64,000 bases of DNA, taken from BJHQ01 sp964654285 (GTDB lineage Bacteria > Planctomycetota > UBA11346). Every line of letters starts with the position of its first letter. Position 1 is the first letter of the stretch. Shown in pieces: positions 22,856 to 32,610 of the stretch. The stretch covers positions 1 through 64,000 of the forward strand of contig CAZZJC010000008.1 in the NCBI GenBank assembly GCA_964654285.1, read 5' to 3'. The position numbers were made by a program, and so were the translations under genes. The notes under the pieces are model-generated. The model did no database searches. It was not told the DNA's origin and worked only from the letters and a program-made list of their open reading frames with translations.

Positions 22856-24931
22856 ATGCCCGACGGCTTGAACCGCGCCCAGCAGCTGTCCGGCCAGGCG
22901 AACGTGCGCCGGTTCGGGTTGTGGAATTCCCTCGGCGCCAACCTGACCCTGCTGGGGCAGGTGCTGCCCCTGCTGGCGCTCAATGCCGGTGCCGGCGACC
23001 TGGCGCAGGGTCTCATCTACGCGGCATTCCACCTGTCGACCCTGGCGGCGGTGGCCGCCCTTCCCCTGGCGGCCGGTCGCGACCTGGTGCGGGTGGTGGC
23101 GGCGTCGTGGTGGGCCAGGGCCGTGCTGGGCGCCAGCCTGTGCGTCCTGCCCTGGATCGACGACGCCAACTTCAAGATCGGCCTGATCGTCGTCGTGACC
23201 TACCTCTTCTTCTCGCTCCGGGCGCTGGGGCAGGTGTGCTTCAACCCGGTGCTGCGCGCGGTCGCGCGCGATCGCGAGATGACCGGCGTGGTGTCGGATA
23301 TCATGGTGCGGTGGCATGCTGGGACGCTGGCGGTCAATCTCGTCGCGGCGGGGGCGCTCGCCTGGGGCGGCGCCCGCTGGGGATCCGAGCTGGTGCTGGT
23401 CGCCTTGCTGGCGCTGGGCACCGTCTTCAACGCCCTCGCCAGCGCCGAACTCGGACGGATGCCCTCCTGCGGCGCGGGTCCGGCGGTGGACCTGCGCGGC
23501 GCCGTCCGCACCGCGATGGGCGCCATGACCGACATGCACCAGCGCGAGGTCGTGCTGGCGGTGCTGCTCACCGCCGGGCTGGGGGTGGCGGGATCCTTCC
23601 AGCTCAACGTGCTCAAGGGCCCCTTGCGGATGCCGGATGCGGCGATCTTCGCCCTGACCATGGTCGGTCTGGCCAGCGCCATCGTGGCGACCCGCTTCCT
23701 CACCGTCGCCGTCGGCGCGGTGCCGATCCGGCTGCTGTTGCTCGCCGCGCATCTGGTGCTGGCCGTCTGCGGCCTGATCTGGCTGCTGCTGCCGCAGGTG
23801 ACCCCGGCGCTGCAGCCCTGGCTGGGCGCGGGCCTCTACCTGGTGGCGACGACGATGGCCGCGATCTCGGTATCGATCGTGGCCAGCATGGTCATCGACC
23901 GCCTGCCGGCACGCGACGGCCTGGCGCTCAACCTGATCTACACCACCGCGGGAGCGCCCGGCGCGCTCCTGGCGCTCGGGGCGCTCCACCTGCTGGGGCG
24001 TGCGATCGACCCGGTCTGGTACGCCCACGCCTTCATCGTGTGGATCCTGTTCGCCTTCGGGGTGGTGGCGCTGTCCCTGGTGATGCAGGGCAGCGGCGTG
24101 GTCGACCTGTGGCGCGGGCTGGCGGCCCTGATGCCCGGCAGCCTGGCGGTGGCGCGCCATCGCCAGCGCTGGCTCGCCACCAGCGGCGGCCGCACCCCGG
24201 GTGAACTGCGCACCCTGCAGGAGCACCTGACCAGCGATACCGCCGTCAGCCGCGCCTGGCTCGCCTCGGCGCTGTCCTCGCCCGACCTGCGCGAGCGGGC
24301 GGTGGCGCTGGCGTCCGCCGGCGAGCTGGGGCTGACCCACCTGGCGCCGCAGGTGCTGGCCGAGGCCGAGGACCGCACCTCGCCCCTGCGTTGCGAGGCG
24401 GTGCAGGCCCTGGGGTTCCTGCCCGCCCCCGGCGTGGATGGGCGGCTGCGCACCCTGCTGGACGATCCCGATCCGCGCGTGGCCGCGCTCGCGCTCAAGT
24501 CGCTGTGCCGGCTGGCTCCCGCGGATGTGGGCGATGCCGAACTGGTGCGTCACCACCGCGCGACGACGCATCCGCGCGACGCCTTCGAGATCGCGCTGGG
24601 CGCGGTGCTGGCGCGGCGGCATGAGGCGCTGCGCGCGCTGGTGTCGGACTGCATCCGCACGCAGCCGCAGCGGCTGAGGGAACTGCTCACCCTCGCCGCC
24701 GAGGTGGCGGGCATGGCGGGCGAGGTGCGCCTGATCTGGGACATGCCACCCGACCAGGCCTGGTCGTCGATGCGCAGCGAGGAGGTCCTGGCGGGTCTGC
24801 CCGATCCGGGCGATCCGGCCTGGTGGCCGGCGGTGCGCCAGCGTCTGCGCCTGGACGGCGATCTCGCGCCGGTGCCGGTCGCCGAAGCGGCCGCCGCGCT
24901 GCTGGTCCTCAGCGAGCCGACCGGCCGCTAG
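22856..24931 (+). CDS. MFS-like membrane protein fused to a C-terminal HEAT-repeat domain
   Basis: This 691-aa protein has about 10-12 transmembrane helices in residues 20-420, arranged like a major facilitator/nucleotide-transporter fold. A soluble alpha-helical tail (about 440-691) follows. The tail repeats helix pairs such as PDLRERAVALASAGELG, SPLRCEAVQALGFLPAPG and DPDPRVAALALKSLCRLAP, which are HEAT/PBS-lyase-like repeats. MFS proteins with HEAT tails are known from some PVC and ATP/ADP-translocase-like families. The substrate is unknown. It is divergent from the STAS gene (118-bp gap) and convergent with lysA. Confidence 0.78.
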   Translation: MPDGLNRAQQLSGQANVRRFGLWNSLGANLTLLGQVLPLLALNAGAGDLAQGLIYAAFHLSTLAAVAALPLAAGRDLVRVVAASWWARAVLGASLCVLPWIDDANFKIGLIVVVTYLFFSLRALGQVCFNPVLRAVARDREMTGVVSDIMVRWHAGTLAVNLVAAGALAWGGARWGSELVLVALLALGTVFNALASAELGRMPSCGAGPAVDLRGAVRTAMGAMTDMHQREVVLAVLLTAGLGVAGSFQLNVLKGPLRMPDAAIFALTMVGLASAIVATRFLTVAVGAVPIRLLLLAAHLVLAVCGLIWLLLPQVTPALQPWLGAGLYLVATTMAAISVSIVASMVIDRLPARDGLALNLIYTTAGAPGALLALGALHLLGRAIDPVWYAHAFIVWILFAFGVVALSLVMQGSGVVDLWRGLAALMPGSLAVARHRQRWLATSGGRTPGELRTLQEHLTSDTAVSRAWLASALSSPDLRERAVALASAGELGLTHLAPQVLAEAEDRTSPLRCEAVQALGFLPAPGVDGRLRTLLDDPDPRVAALALKSLCRLAPADVGDAELVRHHRATTHPRDAFEIALGAVLARRHEALRALVSDCIRTQPQRLRELLTLAAEVAGMAGEVRLIWDMPPDQAWSSMRSEEVLAGLPDPGDPAWWPAVRQRLRLDGDLAPVPVAEAAAALLVLSEPTGR

Positions 24932-24952
24932 CCCCCGTCGGCCCGGCGGTGT

Positions 24953-26152
24953 TCACCATTCCCAGGCGGACAGCAGGTCCTCGACGGTCTGGCGTCGGCG
25001 GGCGAGGCGGACCTGACCGTTTTCGACGACCACTTCGGCGGGCAGGGGCCGGGTGTTGTAGGTGCTGGCCATGGCGCTGCCGTAGGCGCCGGCGTCGCCG
25101 ATCGCCAGGACGTCGCCGGGCTGCGGTGCGGGCAGCATGCGGTCGCGGGCGAAGATGTCGCCCGATTCGCAGATGTTCCCCACCACATCGACCTGCCGCG
25201 GGGCGGCGTCAGGCCGGCTGAGGTTGGCGATGCGATGGTAGGCCCCGTACATGGTCGGACGCACCAGGTGGTTGAAGCCGCTGTCGCAGCCGACGAAGGT
25301 GCGGCCGTCGGGGCCCGGATTCACCTTCACGCTGGTCACGGTGGTGAGCAGCGTGCCGGACTCGGCGACCAGGAAACGGCCAGGTTCCAGACGCAGCTCC
25401 AGCGGGCGGCCGTAGGCGGCGCAGAACCCGGTCATCAGGCGCGTCACTTCGGCGCCGACGCGGGCGAGGTCGATGGCGCGGTCATCCGGTTTGTACGGGA
25501 TGCCGAGGCCGCCGCCGCAGTCGATGAATTCCAGGTTGGGCAGCTGCCTGGCGACGCTCAGCAGCACGCCGCAGGCGCGCACGAAGGCGTCGGCGTCGAG
25601 GAAGCCCGAACCGATGTGCATGTGGCAGCCGACGACCTTGAGCGCCGAGCCGCGTTCGATCGCACGCACCTGATCGACCAGGGAGTAGTGGACGCCGAAC
25701 TTGGTCAGCGGTCCGGCGGTGCAGATCTTCTCATGCGCGCCGGCGCCGATGTCGGGATTGAAGCGCACGGCGGCGCGCGTCGCCCCGGCCTGGGCCAGGC
25801 GTTGCAGGCGGTCGAGGCTGCCGCAGTTGACGAGCACCCCCTGGGCCAGCGCCGTGGCCTGCTCGGCGTCGGTCATGTTGTTTTCGGAGTACAGAATCCT
25901 GGCCGGATCGACGCCCAGACGCAGCGCGAGGGCGACTTCGCCGGGCGACACCGCGTCGACGCCGAAACCTTCGGCCACGATGGCCTGCGCCACCGCCGGC
26001 ACCGGGTTGGCCTTGATCGCGAACAGCGGCTGGAAGGGCCGCCAGGCGACCGCGGCCCGCAAGGCGCGGGCGCGCGCGCGCACGGTCGCGAGATCGTAGA
26101 CGTAGAGCGGGGTGCCGAAGCGGCCGGCAAGATCGAGAAGGGTACGGCGCAT
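24953..26152 (-). CDS. lysA: Diaminopimelate decarboxylase
   Basis: This 399-aa PLP enzyme of fold type III makes L-lysine from meso-diaminopimelate in the cytoplasm. The PLP Lys is in LFAIKANPVPAV, the phosphate-binding Gly-rich loop is DCGGGLGIPY, and the second-subunit catalytic Cys is in NICESGDIF. YGSAMASTYNTRP closes the active site. Length and motifs match standard LysA. It is transcribed away from the MFS-HEAT gene and follows the coiled-coil gene on the same strand after 47 bp. Confidence 0.95.
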   Translation of the reverse strand: MRRTLLDLAGRFGTPLYVYDLATVRARARALRAAVAWRPFQPLFAIKANPVPAVAQAIVAEGFGVDAVSPGEVALALRLGVDPARILYSENNMTDAEQATALAQGVLVNCGSLDRLQRLAQAGATRAAVRFNPDIGAGAHEKICTAGPLTKFGVHYSLVDQVRAIERGSALKVVGCHMHIGSGFLDADAFVRACGVLLSVARQLPNLEFIDCGGGLGIPYKPDDRAIDLARVGAEVTRLMTGFCAAYGRPLELRLEPGRFLVAESGTLLTTVTSVKVNPGPDGRTFVGCDSGFNHLVRPTMYGAYHRIANLSRPDAAPRQVDVVGNICESGDIFARDRMLPAPQPGDVLAIGDAGAYGSAMASTYNTRPLPAEVVVENGQVRLARRRQTVEDLLSAWEW

Positions 26153-26199
26153 GGAGCTGGGCCTATCCGGGGTCCACTGGCCCGGGAACCAGGTCGCCG

Positions 26200-26898
26200 C
26201 TATTCGGTGACGTAGAGGATGGCGTTGGTGGTGCGGTCGATGACCAGCTTGCCCAGGCGGATCTGCTCCAGCTGGTTGTGGCTGAGCACGACTCCGACCG
26301 GGGTGGCGCGGGTCTTGGGGTCGACCTTCATCAGCGGCGAAGGATGGCGCGCCTTGACCAGGCGCTCATAGACCTTGAGCCAGTCGGGATCGACCGCCGC
26401 CTTTTTGGCGTCGTATTCGGCCTGGATCGCGGCTTCTTCCGGGGTGACCGCGCCGTTGCCCGACTTGGCGGTGAGCTCGTCGATCCTGGCCTGGGCCTCC
26501 TTGACCTTGGCTTCGGCGGCGGCGGCCTTCTGGGCGATGCCCTCGATGCGGCCGCCGAGATCCTTGAGCGACTGCTCGCGCATGGATTTCTCGACCTTGG
26601 CCTGCTCGATCCCGTTGATCAGCGCCATGTAGTCCTTGTTGGTCTTCGCGGTCGGCTGCTGGTTGCGCAGGTCGGCGATGGTCTGATCGCAGCGCTGGGC
26701 GTCCTTCTCGTACTGCCGGATCAGGGCCTGGATCTTCTCGTTCTCGTCCTGGGCGACCTTGGCCGCAGCCTGGGCGGCGGCGAGCGCCTTGCGCGCCTCG
26801 TCCAGCCGTGCGCGCAGATTGTCGCTGGAATTGCGCTGCGATAGGCGCTTCTTGTCGATGAGCTGGAGCTCAAGCAGGGCGGCGATGCTGGGGTTCAT
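26200..26898 (-). CDS. Coiled-coil protein of the zinc-ribbon (CT398/CdsZ) family with cysteines lost
   Basis: This 232-aa protein is mostly a long coiled coil (about 20-170, rich in Ala, Glu, Lys, Gln). Its short C-terminal segment aligns in layout with the C4 zinc ribbon of the CT398/YbgI-like family: a CxxC, then about 15 residues with a basic LxxIRxG stretch, then a second CxxC and ILY. Here that segment reads RATPVGVVLSHNQLEQIRLG and then RTTNAILYVTE, with no cysteine in the whole mature protein. The start at 26898 has GGGAGGGA just upstream. Homologues bind secretion or RNA machinery; the role here is unknown. Confidence 0.65.
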   Translation of the reverse strand: MNPSIAALLELQLIDKKRLSQRNSSDNLRARLDEARKALAAAQAAAKVAQDENEKIQALIRQYEKDAQRCDQTIADLRNQQPTAKTNKDYMALINGIEQAKVEKSMREQSLKDLGGRIEGIAQKAAAAEAKVKEAQARIDELTAKSGNGAVTPEEAAIQAEYDAKKAAVDPDWLKVYERLVKARHPSPLMKVDPKTRATPVGVVLSHNQLEQIRLGKLVIDRTTNAILYVTE

Positions 26899-27024
26899 GG
26901 TCCCTCCCGGGGCGGACGGGGGATCATGGGAAGCAAGCCCAGCCGCCAAGAGGTATTCGCCCGGCGGGCTCGTCGGCTGCTGGAAGGCGGGCTGGCCGGG
27001 CGCCGGAAGCCGCATCGACACGGA

Positions 27025-27063
27025 TCCGCACCCCCGGGCCCGGCGCCGCCCGGCGGGTGCGGA
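27025..27063 (+). promoter_or_regulatory. Very strong hairpin in the leader of the EamA gene
   Basis: TCCGCACCC plus CCGGGC (27025-27039) pairs with GCCCGG and GGGTGCGGA (27048-27053, 27055-27063). This makes a 15-bp stem with one bulged C and an 8-base loop. It ends 37 bp before the EamA start and lies between two divergent genes, so it is not a readthrough terminator. It could be an attenuator or a 5'-UTR control element. The rest of 26899-27100 shows no convincing gene. Confidence 0.45.
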
Positions 27064-27100
27064 CCTTGCGCGCGGGCGTTCCACGGGGTGCAGTGCCCGC

Positions 27101-28105
27101 ATGCCGATGACCGTCTCGCGCAACCTCGCGGTGCTCTGCCTGGTCGCGGCCTGCCTGGGCTGGGCGCTGAGCTTTCCCGTGATGAAGGGGCTGGCGCTGT
27201 ACCAGACCATCCTGCTGCCCGGCGCCGGTTCCTGGTTCATCTCATCGTGGTGCCTGGCCCTGCGCTTCGGCCTGGCGGGCGTCATCCTGGCCCTGGTCAT
27301 GCTGCCGCGCCTGAAGCGGTTCACCCGGCGCGAGGCGGAGCAGGCGGCCGTGCTGGGTCTCATCACCGCCGGCGGCATGCTGCTCCAGATGGATGGCCTG
27401 AGCTGGACCGAGGCCAGCACCTCGGCTTTCCTCACCCAGGGCTACGCGGTGTTCATCCCCCTCTGGTTCGCCCTGCGGCACTGGCGGCGACCGCATGTGC
27501 TGGTCATCGTCGCGGTGCTGCTGGTCGTCCTCGGTTGCGGGATCCTGGCCCAGGTGGATCCGGCCCGCCTGGCCCTGGGCCGGGGCGAGCTGGAAACCCT
27601 CGCCGCCGCGGCGGTATTCACCGTGCAGATCCTCCTCATCGAGTCCCCGCGCTATGCCGGCAACGACCCCCTGCGCATGAGCAGCCTGGCTTTCGCCATC
27701 ACCGGGATCGCTCTGGTGCCGGTGGCGCTGGCCAGCGCGCCCAGCCCCGATGCGCTCTGGCTCGTCTACGCCCAGGCAGGACCGCTCATCTGCCTCGGCA
27801 TGCTGGTGCTGTTCTCGACCCTTGGCGCGATGGTGCTGATGTTCGTCTTCCAGCCCCGCGTCGGCGCCCTGGCGGCCGGGATCACCTATGGCTGCGAACC
27901 GGTGTTCGCCAGCGCCCTGGCGATGATCCTGCCGGCCTGGCTGTCGGGATTGCTGGGGATTTCCTACGCCAACGAGACCCTCACCCCGCACCTGATCCTG
28001 GGCGGCGCGCTCGTGCTGGCGGCGGTGGTGCTGATCCAGTTCGCGCCGAAGACCCAGGCTCCTGCCCGTGACGCAACCCGGTCCGGGAGCAGATCCTCGG
28101 GATGA
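27101..28105 (+). CDS. EamA/DMT-family metabolite exporter
   Basis: This 334-aa protein has about ten hydrophobic helices in two five-helix halves. Each half starts with an EamA pattern, for example CLGWALSFPVMKGLAL near the N-terminus and ALGRGELETLAAAAVFTVQI at the middle. GITYGCEPVFASALAMIL is a typical last-half block. Such proteins export amino acids or other small metabolites across the inner membrane. The start at 27101 is chosen by the beginning of the membrane domain; ATG at 27107 is an alternative. It converges with ppk2. Confidence 0.85.
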   Translation: MPMTVSRNLAVLCLVAACLGWALSFPVMKGLALYQTILLPGAGSWFISSWCLALRFGLAGVILALVMLPRLKRFTRREAEQAAVLGLITAGGMLLQMDGLSWTEASTSAFLTQGYAVFIPLWFALRHWRRPHVLVIVAVLLVVLGCGILAQVDPARLALGRGELETLAAAAVFTVQILLIESPRYAGNDPLRMSSLAFAITGIALVPVALASAPSPDALWLVYAQAGPLICLGMLVLFSTLGAMVLMFVFQPRVGALAAGITYGCEPVFASALAMILPAWLSGLLGISYANETLTPHLILGGALVLAAVVLIQFAPKTQAPARDATRSGSRSSG

Positions 28106-28147
28106 GCACCGGATTACCCTGATCGCAACGCCGGGATCCGGGTGGAC

Positions 28148-28164
28148 GACCCGGACGTCGGGTC
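28148..28164. terminator. Candidate bidirectional terminator hairpin
   Basis: GACCCG-GACGT-CGGGTC is a 6-bp perfect stem with a 5-base loop in the 92-bp gap between the convergent EamA and ppk2 genes. There is no T-run on either side, so intrinsic termination would be weak. Confidence 0.3.
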
Positions 28165-28197
28165 CGATCCGGTCCTCGGGAAGCCTCCGCCCGGCGG

Positions 28198-28992
28198 TCA
28201 GGCGTACTCGGGCACGAAGCGCCGCTTGCGCAGCGGCTTGGCATCGTCGTAGGCATGCTTCTTGTCGCGCTTGGGCAGCTCGATCCGGGCCGCCTTGACG
28301 CGCTTGTAGGGTATGCGCGAGAGGATGTGGGCGATGCAGTTCAATCGCGCCTTCTTCTTGTCGTCGGACGGCAGGATGTACCAGGGCGCATGCTTGGTGT
28401 CGGTCGCCTCCAGCATCGCATCGCGGGCCTTGGAGTACTCGTACCAGCGTTCGCGCGAGGGCAGGTCCATCGGGCTGAGCTTCCACTGGCGGATGGGATC
28501 TTCGACCCGGCGTTCGAACCGGCGCAGCTGCTCCTCGTCGCTGACTTCGAGCCAGTATTTCATCAGGATGATGCCGCCATCGACGATCATCTTCTCGACC
28601 TCGGGGCAGACCTCGAGGAACTTCTCGACCTGGGCCGGCTTGGCGAAGCCCATGACCTTTTCCACCCCGGCCCGGTTGTACCAGCTGCGGTCGAAGATGA
28701 CGATCTCGCCGGCGGCGGGGAAGTGGGCCATGTAGCGCTGCATGTACATCTGCGATTTCTCGCGGTCGGACGGCGCCGGCAGGGCGACGACGCGGAAGAC
28801 GCGCGGGCTGACGCGCTCGGTCAGGGCGCGGATGGTGCCCCCCTTCCCGGCCCCGTCGCGGCCTTCGAAGATGATGATGACGCGCAGGCCCTCCTGCTTC
28901 ACCCATGCCTGGAGATGGCAGAGCTCGATCTGGAGCTTCTCCAGCTCCTTCTCATAGCGTTTGCGTTTCGCCTTCTTGCGCTCATCGCCCAT
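28198..28992 (-). CDS. ppk2: Polyphosphate kinase 2
   Basis: This 264-aa protein has the PPK2 Walker A EGRDGAGKGGTIRAL, the Walker B-like FDRSWYNRAGVE, and the lid segment KLSPMDLPSRERWYEYSKAR. It moves phosphate between polyphosphate and nucleoside diphosphates or monophosphates in the cytoplasm. The lid and length suggest the class I, NDP-phosphorylating type, as an inference. The N- and C-termini are highly basic. Its Shine-Dalgarno sequence AGGAG lies in a hairpin (29000-29037). The gene follows glgX on the same strand, linking phosphate and glycogen storage. Confidence 0.93.
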   Translation of the reverse strand: MGDERKKAKRKRYEKELEKLQIELCHLQAWVKQEGLRVIIIFEGRDGAGKGGTIRALTERVSPRVFRVVALPAPSDREKSQMYMQRYMAHFPAAGEIVIFDRSWYNRAGVEKVMGFAKPAQVEKFLEVCPEVEKMIVDGGIILMKYWLEVSDEEQLRRFERRVEDPIRQWKLSPMDLPSRERWYEYSKARDAMLEATDTKHAPWYILPSDDKKKARLNCIAHILSRIPYKRVKAARIELPKRDKKHAYDDAKPLRKRRFVPEYA

Positions 28993-28999
28993 GGGGGAT

Positions 29000-29037
29000 C
29001 TCCTGGAGCGGCGACCATGCCTGGTCGACGCCAGGAG
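29000..29037 (-). promoter_or_regulatory. Hairpin that pairs with the ppk2 ribosome-binding site
   Basis: In the mRNA sense the leader reads CTCCTGG, a second stem CGACC-AGGCAT-GGTCG, then CCAGGAG, seven bases and the ppk2 ATG. CTCCTGG pairs perfectly with CCAGGAG, which contains the AGGAG Shine-Dalgarno. The outer stem is 7 bp and the inner stem 5 bp, separated by small internal loops. Translation of ppk2 would need the stem to open, as in RNA thermometers or protein/ligand-controlled leaders. Confidence 0.55.
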
Positions 29038-29092
29038 GGCAACGGCTTTCCCGCGCTGAACTGCGGCCTGGATGAGGCCCCGGCGCCGGTTT

Positions 29093-31186
<2,094 letters not shown>

Positions 31187-31192
31187 GCCGGC

Positions 31193-32464
31193 CTAACGTC
31201 CAGCCGGCGCCGCAGCCGGGGCGGCGACGGCGGCGGAAGCAGGAGCGGAAGCCGGTGCGCTCGCCGGCAGCCCGGCGCGTTCGTGCTCGAAATAGGTCGG
31301 GGCCGACGTCTTCCAGGGCGTCCCGGACAACGCGACCTTCCTCCCCAGGTCGGACAGCATGCGGGTGGTGCGGGGATCGAAGGGATCGATCGTCTCGTCG
31401 AGGGGGGCGTCGGGCGGGATCGAGGTCCAGCGGAACTCGGCCTCGAGCCCCCGGGCGCGCAGGATCTCGGTGCGCAGCCAGAGCGAGGTCAGCGCCGAGA
31501 TCACGCCGGTCTTCACCATCATCTGCGAACTGCGCAGCAGGCTGCCGTGCCAGGTCGGCTGCACCGTGGTCGGGGTGGCGCAGGTCAGGTTGTTGACCAC
31601 GACCCAATAGCGCAGCCGGGCCGGGGCCTGGGGATGGGCCCGGTTCCACGATTCCAGGATCTCGACCAGGGATTCGATGTGGCCGATCGCGATCATCTGC
31701 ATCAGCACCCCGGCATCGGCCTGCAAGGTGCCGTCGATCATCACCGGCTGGAATGCGGCCGGGATCGCCATCGCCGCGCGCAGCACGTCATAGACCTGGT
31801 CGCCATCGCTGGCGTCCGCCGCCGCGACCTGGGTGAGATCCCACAGGCGCAGCAGGCCGAGGTCGAGGTCGGCGGTCGCCACCATGGCCGACCGTTGCGA
31901 TCCGGCCCGTGCGCGCAGGCCGGGAACGAGCTTCTGCTTGAGTTCGCTGCGCAGGAGGTCCTCGAGCTTGCGGATGTCGTACATCGCCTCGCCCGAGAAC
32001 AGGCTGGAGATGGCCTGGAGCTTGGCCCATTCGGTGGTGCTGGAGCGGTACAGCTCGTCGACCTCGTCGTACATGCCGAGGTAGATGTAGGGTGTCATCA
32101 GGGCGCCGGTGCTGATGCCCGAGATGTAGTCGAACTCGGGCATGGCGCGCGGATCCTGCGCCGGGATGCCGGCCCAGGCGCGCAGGAAGCCGCTCCCGTA
32201 GGCGCCCCAGTCGCCCCCGCCGGACAGGACGAGCAGGTCGAGCGACGGTTTGCGCCCGGCGGCGAGGTCGGCCTCCAGGCTGGCCCGGGCGCGCTGGGAC
32301 AAGACCTGGCTGAGGGCCCGGTTCGCCTTGCCGGCCTGGTCCAGACGCCGGGCGATTTCGGCCTGCGGCAGGGCCGGCCGGGACGACGAACAGGCGGCCA
32401 GGCCGAGAGCGGACCCGCCGAGGATGGCGAGGACCAGGGCGCGCGAGGGACGCAAGGTGGGCAT
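31193..32464 (-). CDS. Patatin-like phospholipase, lipoprotein
   Basis: This 423-aa protein starts with a lipoprotein signal (LGLAAC, Cys25). It has the patatin oxyanion hole SGGGDWGAYGSGFL, the nucleophile elbow GISTGAL with Ser, and the partner Asp in QADAG, so the Ser-Asp dyad is complete. It should act on lipids in the cell envelope, probably anchored in the outer membrane. The C-terminus is Ala/Pro-rich. A second, similar lipoprotein lies at 40624-41880, and outer-membrane proteins lie between them. Confidence 0.88.
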   Translation of the reverse strand: MPTLRPSRALVLAILGGSALGLAACSSSRPALPQAEIARRLDQAGKANRALSQVLSQRARASLEADLAAGRKPSLDLLVLSGGGDWGAYGSGFLRAWAGIPAQDPRAMPEFDYISGISTGALMTPYIYLGMYDEVDELYRSSTTEWAKLQAISSLFSGEAMYDIRKLEDLLRSELKQKLVPGLRARAGSQRSAMVATADLDLGLLRLWDLTQVAAADASDGDQVYDVLRAAMAIPAAFQPVMIDGTLQADAGVLMQMIAIGHIESLVEILESWNRAHPQAPARLRYWVVVNNLTCATPTTVQPTWHGSLLRSSQMMVKTGVISALTSLWLRTEILRARGLEAEFRWTSIPPDAPLDETIDPFDPRTTRMLSDLGRKVALSGTPWKTSAPTYFEHERAGLPASAPASAPASAAVAAPAAAPAGR

Positions 32465-32610
32465 GAGGACTTCCTGGATGGCGGACGGACGGGTCGTGTA
32501 GCCGTCGGGCGGGTGGACGGAAGGGCCGGCCAGCGGTCTGATCGTCTATCCAGGCCTGGGCCAACGCCGCCCAGGCGCTTTCCGCCATGCGCCGGCCGTG
32601 GGCCGCCGGG

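Noticed and set aside
26926..28071. A plus-strand frame starting MGSKPSRQEVF upstream of the EamA gene
   Set aside because: Its first 20 residues look plausible, but the frame then runs out of phase through the clear membrane protein gene and becomes Gly/Pro/Arg-rich.
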